A stretch of 64,000 nucleotides of DNA from Ruminococcus sp. FC2018. GTDB taxonomy: Bacteria; Bacillota; Clostridia; Oscillospirales; Ruminococcaceae. Positions 1 to 8,203 of this stretch are shown here, piece after piece. Each line of letters starts with the position of its first letter. The stretch's first letter is position 1. The stretch covers positions 62,001 to 126,000 of the forward strand of contig NZ_JHXH01000002.1 in NCBI RefSeq assembly GCF_000621805.1, written 5' to 3'. A program made the position numbers and the translations under genes. The notes under the pieces are model-generated. The model saw only the letters and a list, made by a program, of their open reading frames with translations. It was not told where the DNA came from and made no database searches.

Positions 1-101
1 GGCAGTGGCTTGAGCTTATGCAGAGCGTAAGGCAGAACAATATCTCACAGGATGATGATAACAATACGGCGATTGCCATAATGAAACAAAGGGAGGGATA
101 A
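1..101 (+). CDS. C-terminal end of a probable PP2C-type Ser/Thr phosphatase (partial)
   Basis: An open frame runs in from the window edge (reading codons from base 3) to a TAA at 99-101, four bases before the kinase start. The last 32 residues include SQDDDNNTAIAI, which resembles the final strand of PP2C phosphatases, where a DN pair binds metal and is followed by hydrophobic residues (DNIT-V-V). PP2C phosphatases are very often encoded just upstream of bacterial eukaryotic-like kinases, and the position here fits that. Only the tail is visible, so the assignment rests on one short motif plus context. Confidence 0.5.
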   Translation, partial: QWLELMQSVRQNNISQDDDNNTAIAIMKQREG

Positions 102-104
102 GCG

Positions 105-2966
105 ATGCTGTGTATGTACTGTATGAAGGATATGGAGCAGACTGCACAGGTGTGCCCGCATTGCGGCAGCAGCAGGAGCTATTCGGTGCCTCCCCACAGA
201 CTTATCCCGGGTACAATGCTTGCCCAAAGATATATCGTGGGCGTGGCAAAGGGCGAGGGCGGCTTCGGTATAACCTATGCAGGCAAGGATACACGCCTTG
301 ACAGGATAGTTGCTGTAAAGGAATATTTCCCCTCGGGACTTGTGAACAGAAATGCCACAGTCTCTCCCGTGGTGACAAGGACAACGGAGGAAAACGGCGC
401 TGATGCCTTTGAAAGGGGCAGAGAAAGATTCCTTAACGAGGCAAAGACCCTTGCTAAATTTTCCGGGGAACTGGGCGTTGTACATATCCTTGACTTCTTT
501 GAGGAAAATGATACCGCATACATAGTTATGGAATACCTTGACGGAATGAGTCTGGGGGAGTACCTTAAAGTCAACGGCACAATGACAGCGGCGGACACGA
601 TAACCATACTTATGCCCGTTATGCTGTCCTTGAAAAAGATACACAAGCAGGGACTTATCCACAGGGATATAAGCCCGTCAAACATAATGGTGCTTAAAAA
701 CACCGTCAAGCTCATAGATTTCGGTGCGGCAAGACACGCCACAGGAAGCGGCAACAAGAGCATTTCGCTTATGCTCAAGCCCGGCTATGCCCCCGAGGAG
801 CAGTACCGCAGCAAGGGAGTTCAGGGTCCCTGGACAGATGTTTATGCCCTTTGCGCCACCATTTACAAGTGCATTACAGGCGTTACTCCCGACGAGGCAA
901 ATGACAGACTGCACTGTGATGAGTTAAAGACACCGTCACAGCTTGGAATAAACGTTGCTCCGTCCTTTGAAGCTGCGCTTATGAAGGGTATGAGCGTCCT
1001 GCAGCAGGACAGGTATCAGACTGTGGATGAGCTGCTTGAGGCTCTTACCGGCTTTGAAATATCCGACGACCCCAAGACGCTTGTGGGAGCTTCCGCAGGC
1101 AAAAAGGCATATGACCCCGAGGACGATAACCGCACCACCATGGTCTCTCAGCTTTCAAGCGAGGACAATGTTACACGCTTTGTCCCAAGGGAGCAGGCAG
1201 TGCAGCAGCAGGCTTACAGAGCACCTGTGCAGCCGCCGCAGTTTGCCCCCGAGCCGTCCTTCCCCGGAGCTGTGCAGGGATTTGCCCCCGGCAAGGAAAA
1301 CTCCGAGCTGGATAACAAGGTTGCCGACAGGATAAAAAAGCGCAGGCAGAAAAAGGCGCTTATGGCGTTTTTTATCATACTGCTGATAGTTATAATTGCG
1401 CTGGTGGTAATGGTGCTGGTGAAAAACTCCTCGGGCAAAACGGGAGGCTCTGACAGCAGCGGAAAGACGGTTACAAACAAAGACGGCGTTGCCATTACAA
1501 ACAGCAAGGTGGATATGGACCTGGAGTCAAGGTACGTGAACTTCTATAAAACAGCCGTTACCGTGGACAGCATAAAGGAAGTCAAAAACAACAGCAGCAT
1601 ACAAAGCATCTATATAAGTCAGTGCGAGGTCACCCAGGGTGCTATTGACGAGATAGGAGAGCTGGGGGATAGGATAAAGACACTGAGCATTGAGGAGAGC
1701 AAGGGCTTTGATGACCTTACCCCTGTTTCAAAGCTCACCAATCTTTACAGCCTTTCCATAAAAATGTGCGGACTGAAAAACGACGACTTCAAAAAGATAG
1801 ACACAAGCGCAATGAAGGGACTGGGATATGTTGACCTTACAGGCAACCCGGACCTTTCGGACATAAGCTTTTTGAAGGGCGGAGAAAAATCAATATATAC
1901 CCTGGGCATATCCTACACCGCCGTAAGCGACCTTTCTCAGATATCCGGCTTTGAAAAGCTCAGCAGGCTCACTGCGGAAAAGTGCAGGATATCCGATATA
2001 TCTGCTCTTAAAAACAAAAGGATAGGCTTTCTGACGCTTACGGATAACAGCATAAAGGATCTTTCTCCCCTCAGCGGCAACACGGCCATAACCAATCTTG
2101 ACCTGGCAGGCAACCAGTTGGAAAGTCTTACTGCGCTGGAGGACTGCACCAACATAAAAAATCTTAATGTAAACCACAATAAGATAAAAAGCCTTGCAGG
2201 ACTTGAAAAGCTTATAAGGCTGGAAAAGCTGGAGTGTGCCGACAACCGGATAAGCGACATCGGCGGCATCATCAACTGTACTGTGCTTTCCTATGTGAAT
2301 ATAAGCCAGAACCAGATCAGCGACATAAGCCTTCTGAGCAAAAGCAGCCAGGCGCTGAAGAGCCTCTTTGCAGACGAAAACCGGATAAGCGACCTGTCCC
2401 CTGTGAGCAAGGCGACCGGGCTGAAAGCCATCAGCTTTAACAGCAACAAGGTATCCTCCCTTGACCCGCTCAAGGACTGCACCAAGCTTGCCGCCATATC
2501 AGGCGATAACAACACCATACAGTCCCTTGAGCCGATAAAGAATATGTCGGGGCTTACTCTGATAAGCTTTGCCCACAACAAGATAAGCGATATGTCCCCG
2601 GTGGAAAAAATATCTTCCTCCAGAATGTATGTGCTTGACCTGAGCAACAACAACATAAGCACCCTTTCCCTTGCCTCGGGAAAGACCTATGAGAGCGTGC
2701 TGGTGTACAGCAACCCCATAAATTCTCTTGACAACGTGAAAAACATAAGGGGTCTGACCATTGCCATTTCCTATTTTGAAGGCATCAAGCTCAAGGAGCT
2801 GAAGGAAGGATACCTGAAGCTTTCCATTGTGGATTGTCCCCTTGACAAGCAGGTGGCTATCGAAAAGGAAGTGGGAAGATACTCCGTAAGCTTTGTCAGC
2901 GCAGAGGAAAAGGAAAAAGAGACCAATGAGAAGAAACAATCTGTTTTCAAGCAGATAAATTCGTGA
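105..2966 (+). CDS. Transmembrane eukaryotic-like Ser/Thr kinase with N-terminal zinc ribbon and extracellular leucine-rich repeats
   Basis: 953 aa. Residues 3-20 form a C4 zinc ribbon (CMYC...CPHC). A protein kinase domain follows at about 40-315: glycine loop GEGGFG, ATP-binding Lys72 in VAVKEYFP, catalytic HRDISPSN at 186-193, DFGAAR at 205-210 and a GYAPEEQY activation segment. The catalytic loop has Ser where HRDLKPEN kinases have Lys. A basic stretch and one membrane helix at about 418-439 follow, then an external domain of internalin-like leucine-rich repeats (about 510-920) with many copies of N-x-I-x-D/S-x-x-x-L. The juxtamembrane region carries Thr-rich DPKTLVG- and NRTTMV-like sites that could be autophosphorylated and bound by FHA domains (inference). 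It lies between the phosphatase tail and the FHA-ABC gene, so it probably controls that transporter. The ATG start follows an AGGGAGGG site that overlaps the upstream gene end. Confidence 0.9.
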   Translation: MLCMYCMKDMEQTAQVCPHCGSSRSYSVPPHRLIPGTMLAQRYIVGVAKGEGGFGITYAGKDTRLDRIVAVKEYFPSGLVNRNATVSPVVTRTTEENGADAFERGRERFLNEAKTLAKFSGELGVVHILDFFEENDTAYIVMEYLDGMSLGEYLKVNGTMTAADTITILMPVMLSLKKIHKQGLIHRDISPSNIMVLKNTVKLIDFGAARHATGSGNKSISLMLKPGYAPEEQYRSKGVQGPWTDVYALCATIYKCITGVTPDEANDRLHCDELKTPSQLGINVAPSFEAALMKGMSVLQQDRYQTVDELLEALTGFEISDDPKTLVGASAGKKAYDPEDDNRTTMVSQLSSEDNVTRFVPREQAVQQQAYRAPVQPPQFAPEPSFPGAVQGFAPGKENSELDNKVADRIKKRRQKKALMAFFIILLIVIIALVVMVLVKNSSGKTGGSDSSGKTVTNKDGVAITNSKVDMDLESRYVNFYKTAVTVDSIKEVKNNSSIQSIYISQCEVTQGAIDEIGELGDRIKTLSIEESKGFDDLTPVSKLTNLYSLSIKMCGLKNDDFKKIDTSAMKGLGYVDLTGNPDLSDISFLKGGEKSIYTLGISYTAVSDLSQISGFEKLSRLTAEKCRISDISALKNKRIGFLTLTDNSIKDLSPLSGNTAITNLDLAGNQLESLTALEDCTNIKNLNVNHNKIKSLAGLEKLIRLEKLECADNRISDIGGIINCTVLSYVNISQNQISDISLLSKSSQALKSLFADENRISDLSPVSKATGLKAISFNSNKVSSLDPLKDCTKLAAISGDNNTIQSLEPIKNMSGLTLISFAHNKISDMSPVEKISSSRMYVLDLSNNNISTLSLASGKTYESVLVYSNPINSLDNVKNIRGLTIAISYFEGIKLKELKEGYLKLSIVDCPLDKQVAIEKEVGRYSVSFVSAEEKEKETNEKKQSVFKQINS

Positions 2967-2993
2967 TAACGGCACAAACAGGGAGTTGGGAAA

Positions 2994-4472
2994 ATGGCGA
3001 ACACAGTCTATTACAGCGAAAAATATAAAGGACCGCAGCTGCTTGTGGTGTGGCAGGGTACCATAAGAGCGGTGAGCCTGGGGGGAGAGATGACCCTGGG
3101 CAGGCGCACCCCTGAAAACGTGGTGGATATACCTGTTGATGCGGACTTTGTTTCACGCTCTCACGGAAAGTTCATCTGTGACGAGCAGGGCTGCTTCTAC
3201 GTGGACACCAAAAGCATGAACGGTACATATTACAACGGCTGCGCCGTTTATCCGGATAACCCATACCGGCTGGTGAACGGTGACGTGCTGCATATTTATA
3301 ACGGCGAGCCAAAAAGCGGCAGCGATGTGGTGACACTTATCTTTATGTTTGACCACCCCCAGAGCTTTACCGCCCAGACCATAATGCTTGACGGGCAGAC
3401 TGCGGAAATAAATATCGGCAGAAGCTTTGATAAGGACGTTACCGTGGGTTCCCAGGCGGTATCTTCCGACCATGCGGCATTTTTTGCGGATATGTACGGC
3501 TGGGCTGTGGCGGACCACGCAAGCGTAAACGGAGTGTTCCTTAACAACAGCAGGATAACCTCCCCACTTTATCTGAAAGTAGGTGACTGCGTAAGGATAG
3601 TGGACACCAACTTTGTATACCTGGGAGACAGGATAGTTTATCAAAGCTTTAAAAGTGAGGACAATACAGGCGTGGGCACCACTCTTGAGGTTCATATCGC
3701 TAAAAGGACTATCCGCAGCCTTTTCAGCGTCCATGCACTTCTCAGAGATATAAACGTGACCTTCCACAGCGGAGAGATGATACTTATCCTCGGGGGTTCC
3801 GGAGCGGGAAAAACCACCCTTGTCAACGCAATTCTTGGATACGAGAAGGCGGACGGCAAGATAACCTATAACGGCATTGACCTTTATACCGACGAAACAG
3901 GCTTACAGCAGAAAATAAGCTTTGTGCCCCAGTCGGACCTTATGAGGGATTTTGACAGCGTATATTATACCCTGCGCAATGCAGCGGATATGAAGCTCCC
4001 TGACAATATGTCCGATGAGGAGATAGAGAAAAAGGTGATCGAAACCCTGCGGCTGTTCAACCTTGACAAGGTGGAGGACAGCCTGGTGAAAAAGCTTTCC
4101 GGCGGTGAACGCAAAAGGCTCAGCGTTGCCATTGAATATATCGCCGACCCGGAGGTGTTCTTCCTTGACGAGCCGGACAGCGGTATCGACGGACATTACA
4201 CTATCCAGCTTATGAGCATATTGCGAAAAATAGCCGACAGAGGCAAGATAATCGTTATCATCTCCCACAGCGCAAACCGTATCGCCGAGAACTTCGACAA
4301 GGTCCTTGTGCTGGCAAAAAGCAAGCAGGATCAGTGCGGATACGTATCCTTTTTCGGGACTAAGGAGGACGCATACACCTTCTTTGATACCGACAATCTT
4401 GAGGATATAGTGGGCAGAGTAAACGACCAGCCCGATCATTATATTCACAAATTCAACAGCCTTTACAGGTAA
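2994..4472 (+). CDS. Double-FHA-domain ABC transporter ATPase (ABCG/Rv1747-like)
   Basis: 492 aa. FHA domain 1 lies at about 25-100 (LGRR, SRSH and MNGTYYNG motifs for phosphothreonine binding), FHA domain 2 at about 130-210 (IGRS, SSDH, VNGVFLNN). The ABC ATPase follows: Walker A GGSGAGKTT at 267-275, signature LSGGERKR at 368-375, Walker B VFFLDEPDSGID near 388-399. The ABC part resembles the ABCG/white family. Mycobacterial Rv1747 joins FHA, ABCG ATPase and permease in one chain and is controlled by Ser/Thr kinases. Here the permease is the next gene, 12 bases downstream. The ATG lies 27 bases after the kinase stop behind GGGAG. FHA1 has the better-preserved RxxS/H and N residues, so it is the likelier phosphopeptide reader. 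Confidence 0.92.
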   Translation: MANTVYYSEKYKGPQLLVVWQGTIRAVSLGGEMTLGRRTPENVVDIPVDADFVSRSHGKFICDEQGCFYVDTKSMNGTYYNGCAVYPDNPYRLVNGDVLHIYNGEPKSGSDVVTLIFMFDHPQSFTAQTIMLDGQTAEINIGRSFDKDVTVGSQAVSSDHAAFFADMYGWAVADHASVNGVFLNNSRITSPLYLKVGDCVRIVDTNFVYLGDRIVYQSFKSEDNTGVGTTLEVHIAKRTIRSLFSVHALLRDINVTFHSGEMILILGGSGAGKTTLVNAILGYEKADGKITYNGIDLYTDETGLQQKISFVPQSDLMRDFDSVYYTLRNAADMKLPDNMSDEEIEKKVIETLRLFNLDKVEDSLVKKLSGGERKRLSVAIEYIADPEVFFLDEPDSGIDGHYTIQLMSILRKIADRGKIIVIISHSANRIAENFDKVLVLAKSKQDQCGYVSFFGTKEDAYTFFDTDNLEDIVGRVNDQPDHYIHKFNSLYR

Positions 4473-4484
4473 AGGAGAATATAT

Positions 4485-5282
4485 ATGCAGTCATCAAGGG
4501 GAGAACAGATAAAGGTATACTTCGGCAAATGCTGGAGAATATTCAAAAACGAGAACGGCTGGAAGGTGTTTATCAGCTCCGCAATAATCACCTTTCTCAT
4601 AAGCCTTGTTACCGGAGCGGATATGTTCAAGGGCTACCGTGCCACACGAAACGGAGCCTTTGCCATGGTGTGCGCCTGTATCTGGATAGGCATTTTCAAC
4701 TCTATCCAGTCGGTGTGCAAGGAAAGGGATATCATCAAGCGTGAGCACCGCTCGGGCATGAGCATTTTTTCCTATGTGAACGCCCACGCACTTTTTGAGC
4801 TTATACAGTGCTTCCTTGAAGCGGTGATAGTAACGGTGATGACCCTTATCTTCAACAGCGATACCGTTCCCTCTGCGGGAGCGATAATGCCTGTGGCGCT
4901 GGAGCTGACGGTATCGTTTTTTGTTATCATCTTCAGCTCGGATATGCTTGGACTGATGATATCCTGCATAGTCAAAACACCCCAGACAGCCATGACGGTC
5001 ATGCCCTTTGTGCTTATCCTGCAGCTGATAATGTCCGGCATGATATTTGAGCTCAAGGGATTTACCGACAAGCTTTCCAACCTTATGATATCAAAGTGGG
5101 GTCTTAACTCCATATGCATAAGCGCAAATGTCAACGCAATGGCAGGCGCACCCGGGGACGAAAGCTATAAATTTGAAGCTTTGAACCTGCTGAAAATGTG
5201 GGGATTGCCAATGCTTTTTGCACTGGTCTATATCCTTGTGGGGATAATGTTTTTGTCCCTGGTGGACAGAGATAAGAGATAA
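4485..5282 (+). CDS. ABC-2 type membrane permease, partner of the FHA-ABC ATPase
   Basis: 265 aa with about six hydrophobic segments (around 27-45, 58-75, 105-125, 140-165, 170-190 and 240-260), the layout of ABCG/ABC-2 half-transporter permeases. It starts 12 bases after the ATPase stop behind AAAGGAG, so the two are surely co-translated. The substrate cannot be read from sequence; lipids, peptides or cell-envelope components are typical for exporters of this type. It ends the kinase-transporter operon: the next gene has its own promoter at 5322. Confidence 0.82.
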   Translation: MQSSRGEQIKVYFGKCWRIFKNENGWKVFISSAIITFLISLVTGADMFKGYRATRNGAFAMVCACIWIGIFNSIQSVCKERDIIKREHRSGMSIFSYVNAHALFELIQCFLEAVIVTVMTLIFNSDTVPSAGAIMPVALELTVSFFVIIFSSDMLGLMISCIVKTPQTAMTVMPFVLILQLIMSGMIFELKGFTDKLSNLMISKWGLNSICISANVNAMAGAPGDESYKFEALNLLKMWGLPMLFALVYILVGIMFLSLVDRDKR

Positions 5283-5321
5283 AACGGGCGCAACAGGTTA
5301 AAAATACCCGGTGACAGGTGA

Positions 5322-5350
5322 TTGATTTTTGTGAAAAGATAATGTATAAT
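5322..5350 (+). promoter_or_regulatory. Sigma-A type promoter for the gene at 5384
   Basis: TTGATT (5322-5327), a 17-base spacer and TATAAT (5345-5350), about 34 bases before the ATG. Confidence 0.7.
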
Positions 5351-5383
5351 GTAACAAAACAAGGTAAGGGGAGATGAAGCGCT

Positions 5384-6073
5384 ATGGCATACAAACGTTA
5401 TAAAATGAAGAAAAACCCCACTTTTTTTGATGCAGCTGTGCTTGCGGTGTTCATCCTCTGCCTTATATTTGTGGCAGGCTACTTTTTACAGCGCTTCATT
5501 CACAGCGGTACACGCAATTCCATAAAAGGTCTGAAAGAACCGGTACAGCGTGAAGTTGAAGGCGGCACGGTGTATATGGATAAAGGCGGTTTCGATATTA
5601 CTGTAACCTTTAAGTGCTCCTATGATATTGAGGCACTGGTGGTGCATACCAAGGATTACCGTGGGGACGACAATATGGCGGACGCTATCTCACCTGTGGA
5701 CCTGGGACTTGCCTGGGGCAGAGTTGCCGCGCTTAACGAAAAAGTGGATTTCCAGTGGGACCAGGCTAACAGGCGGTGCTACTGTGAGGTCAATAGCCAG
5801 GAAGATATGTATCTTGTCGGCGGCATGGATTATCTGAGCCAGAACTTTTCAAACAACCATATCATACCCGCCGAGGAGAATGTGAGAAAGGATATCGAGC
5901 GTGTACGCCGGGGCGACCACATCCGGCTGCGGGGATATCTGGTAAATGTGGACGGCGTGGAAAAGAAAACCGGTCAGGGAGGATATTACTGGTACAGCAG
6001 TACCACAAGGACTGATACCGGTGACGGTGCCTGCGAGATCATATATGTCACCAACGTTGACTGGATAGACTGA
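5384..6073 (+). CDS. Single-pass membrane-anchored protein of unknown function
   Basis: 229 aa. A short basic N-terminus (KRYKMKKNP) is followed by one membrane helix at about 15-37; the rest (about 40-229) is probably outside the membrane. The C-terminal half has regular beta-prone segments such as GDHIRLRGYLVNVDG and ends in a region rich in Tyr, Ser and Thr. I do not recognise the family. It has its own promoter and an AGGGGAGATG ribosome site and is a single gene between the exporter operon and the STAS gene. Confidence 0.7.
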   Translation: MAYKRYKMKKNPTFFDAAVLAVFILCLIFVAGYFLQRFIHSGTRNSIKGLKEPVQREVEGGTVYMDKGGFDITVTFKCSYDIEALVVHTKDYRGDDNMADAISPVDLGLAWGRVAALNEKVDFQWDQANRRCYCEVNSQEDMYLVGGMDYLSQNFSNNHIIPAEENVRKDIERVRRGDHIRLRGYLVNVDGVEKKTGQGGYYWYSSTTRTDTGDGACEIIYVTNVDWID

Positions 6074-6111
6074 ATGCAGGAGAAAAAATAGCAGGGAGAT
6101 CGTATATCTGC

Positions 6112-6141
6112 TTGACTTTTGCAATGCAGATGTGATATACT
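6112..6141 (+). promoter_or_regulatory. Promoter for the STAS/HATPase operon
   Basis: TTGACT (6112-6117), an 18-base spacer and TATACT (6136-6141), 40 bases before the STAS start. Confidence 0.6.
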
Positions 6142-6180
6142 GAAAGCGGAACCAATGAATGTCAGGAAAGGAGATTTGTT

Positions 6181-6477
6181 ATGACTATCAATAAAGAATC
6201 AAAAGGAAGCAAACTTACAATGGCTATCCAGGGAAGGGTGGATACTACTACCGCCCCTGAGCTGGACAAGCAGCTGAGAGAATCTATCGACGGGGTCACA
6301 GACCTGATACTGGATTTTACAAAAGTTGAGTATGTATCTTCCGCCGGACTCAGAGTCCTGCTGTCGGCACAGAAGATCATGAACAAGCAGGGTCAGATGA
6401 AGCTGATCGGCGTCAGCGACGATATAAAGGAGATATTTGACATCACGGGATTTTCCGAGATACTTACCTTTGAATGA
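6181..6477 (+). CDS. STAS-domain anti-sigma factor antagonist (SpoIIAA/RsbV-like)
   Basis: 98 aa, the usual length of a stand-alone STAS protein. The central VEYVSSAGLRVLLSAQK carries the conserved Ser-Ser-Ala-Gly-Leu-Arg site whose Ser is phosphorylated by the partner kinase in SpoIIAA/RsbV. The start has a strong AAAGGAG site. The next gene is a HATPase-domain protein of the RsbW/SpoIIAB type, giving a partner-switch pair. No sigma factor gene is adjacent, so the target cannot be read here. Confidence 0.9.
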   Translation: MTINKESKGSKLTMAIQGRVDTTTAPELDKQLRESIDGVTDLILDFTKVEYVSSAGLRVLLSAQKIMNKQGQMKLIGVSDDIKEIFDITGFSEILTFE

Positions 6478-6505
6478 TCCCCTTGCAGAGCATAAAGGAG
6501 AAAAA

Positions 6506-6916
6506 ATGAAGGAAATAGATATTACTGCTGTGGTGGAAAATTTGTCCACGGTCATTGATTTTGTCGATGAGCAGCTTCAGGCGGCAAACTGTCCCATGAA
6601 GATACAGATGCAGATAGATGTGGCAGTTGAAGAGATATTTGTGAATATTTCCAACTATGCCTACGGCCCCGATGTAGGACCTGCCACGGTGAGAGTCAGC
6701 ATTACTGACCAGCCTCCCATGGTGGACATCACGTTTATCGACAACGGCGTGCCTTATGACCCCCTGAAAAGAGAGGATCCTGATATTTCCCTGTCTGCGG
6801 AGCAGAGGGGGATAGGCGGTCTGGGGATATTTATTGTGAAAAAGAGCATGGACGATGTCAAGTACGAGTACCGTGACGGGCATAATATCCTTACGCTTAA
6901 AAAAGGACTTAACTGA
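6506..6916 (+). CDS. ATP-binding anti-sigma factor / serine kinase (RsbW/SpoIIAB-like HATPase)
   Basis: 136 aa. GHKL ATPase motifs are visible: N-box VEEIFVNISNYAYG, G1 box DNGVPYDP and the glycine-rich QRGIGGLGIFIVKK. In this family the protein binds its target and phosphorylates the Ser of the STAS partner. I chose the ATG at 6506, behind AAAGGAG, rather than the upstream in-frame start at 6437, because only 6506 has a ribosome site and the upstream stretch overlaps the STAS gene. It is co-transcribed with the STAS gene (28-base gap). Confidence 0.88.
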   Translation: MKEIDITAVVENLSTVIDFVDEQLQAANCPMKIQMQIDVAVEEIFVNISNYAYGPDVGPATVRVSITDQPPMVDITFIDNGVPYDPLKREDPDISLSAEQRGIGGLGIFIVKKSMDDVKYEYRDGHNILTLKKGLN

Positions 6917-6980
6917 AAATAATTATGTGAAAGCAGGACGGGAGACCGCCTCTGCTTTCTTCTTTAGGAGGATGTATATA

Positions 6981-7679
6981 ATGGCATTTACGGTGAAGAC
7001 ACTGGAATTCCTCGATGAAAACTATGTGCGCAACGACAGAGAGTGGTTCAAGCAGAATAAACAAAGATATGAGCGGGAGGTCATCGCTCCCTTTGTGCAG
7101 CTGCTGGAAAAGCTTGCCCCGGTCATTGAGAAAACGGACAGCGAGCTTATTTGTTCTCCCAAATGTATCGCACGTCTGTACCGTGACGCAAGACGTGTTA
7201 AGGGCGGTGCGATCTTCAGAGATTCCCTGTGGTGTTCTGTGAAAAAGAAAAAAGCGAGCGCATATGACTGCGTTGCGGAGTTTTATTTCTATGTCTCCAC
7301 CCGTGGTTTCGGATACGGCTGCGGTTATTATATAACCCCTACCGCCGTTATGGAACAGCTGCGAAAAGCAGCAATAGACGGCGATAAGCTCTTCAAAGCT
7401 GCAAAGAGAGCCTATGAAAAGCAGGACAGATTCTATCTCTCGGGGGAAATGTATAAGAAAAATCATTTTCCCGACCAAAAGCCCGATATCCTGGATTGGA
7501 TAAACCGGCGCAGCATCTGTTTGTGCTACGACAGTCAGGACCCCAGCGAGCTCTTTGACGAGAACCTGTTTGACCGGGTGGCACAGGACTTTGAGGCTAT
7601 CTCACCCGCCTATAAGTTTTTCAGCGAAATGGAAAAACGTGCCCGTGGAGAATCCCGGAAGCCCCATAACATTAAATAG
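6981..7679 (+). CDS. DUF2461 family protein
   Basis: 232 aa from the ATG at 6981 behind TTTAGGAGG. The N-terminus, TLEFLDENYVRNDREWFKQN, is the hallmark FL-x-L-x-x-NNREWF-type opening of DUF2461/TIGR02453 proteins, and ARLYRDARRV and FYFYVSTRGFGYGCGYY match later family blocks. The biochemical role of the family is not established. A longer frame starting at 6855 is rejected because it overlaps the HATPase gene. Confidence 0.85.
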   Translation: MAFTVKTLEFLDENYVRNDREWFKQNKQRYEREVIAPFVQLLEKLAPVIEKTDSELICSPKCIARLYRDARRVKGGAIFRDSLWCSVKKKKASAYDCVAEFYFYVSTRGFGYGCGYYITPTAVMEQLRKAAIDGDKLFKAAKRAYEKQDRFYLSGEMYKKNHFPDQKPDILDWINRRSICLCYDSQDPSELFDENLFDRVAQDFEAISPAYKFFSEMEKRARGESRKPHNIK

Positions 7680-7709
7680 TCAAAGTTTATTTTTGTGGAA
7701 AAACACAAC

Positions 7710-7738
7710 ATGACATCCTGCCTCTGATGTGGTATAAT
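7710..7738 (+). promoter_or_regulatory. Promoter for veg
   Basis: ATGACA (7710-7715), a 17-base spacer and a perfect TATAAT (7733-7738). The start would leave a leader of about 140 bases before the Veg gene. Confidence 0.6.
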
Positions 7739-7881
7739 AATAACGGGTACATATTATCCCCAAGCAGCACTCCCGATGCGGCGGCAAGGCAGCGGGCAGA
7801 CAGATGCTGCGCTTGTGAGGGTAAGTTTTCAGGTCATTCGCATATGCCGCAGTGCGTTGCCCTTTGTTTAGGAGGCGTGGA

Positions 7882-8133
7882 ATGAATCCGCTGGAGACAA
7901 TAAGAGAAAAAGTCAGAGTGTTAAGGGACAGTGACCCGAATATCCATGTGAATGTGACCATTGCCCGACCGAAGATAAAACTGGACAACTGTCCGGCACA
8001 GATACTTGAGATCTATCCCAATGTGTTCAGACTCAGAGATATAGGTCAGGATAAGCTTTATACAGTAAAATACTCCGACATTCTCACAGGACAGGTGGAG
8101 ATAGTTGAGCTGGTAAGGAAAACCGGTGCGTGA
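7882..8133 (+). CDS. veg: Veg family protein
   Basis: 83 aa, the typical Veg length (about 85). NPLETIREKV...GKRV-type spacing is followed by a conserved core (AQILEIYPNVFRLRD, YTVKYSDILTGQVEIV) matching B. subtilis Veg (ETYPAVF..., SYSYADVLT-TVEL). In Bacillus, Veg is a strongly expressed small protein that promotes biofilm matrix production. I chose the ATG at 7882 (behind TTAGGAGG) over an in-frame ATG at 7852. A perfect terminator follows. Confidence 0.88.
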   Translation: MNPLETIREKVRVLRDSDPNIHVNVTIARPKIKLDNCPAQILEIYPNVFRLRDIGQDKLYTVKYSDILTGQVEIVELVRKTGA

Positions 8134-8140
8134 ATTGCAA

Positions 8141-8168
8141 AAAGCCGCTTCGATAAAGAAGCGGCTTT
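8141..8168. terminator. Bidirectional intrinsic terminator between veg and trpB2
   Basis: An 11-bp perfect stem (8141-8151 with 8158-8168), a 6-base loop, and A/T runs on both sides. It can end transcription of both convergent genes. Confidence 0.88.
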
Positions 8169-8203
8169 AATTTTATTATGGGAAGGAAATTATTGTTTTA
8201 ACA

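Noticed and set aside
45-662. 205-aa frame on the minus strand inside the kinase gene
   Set aside because: It is antisense to a protein with clear kinase motifs and has no ribosome site or recognisable product.
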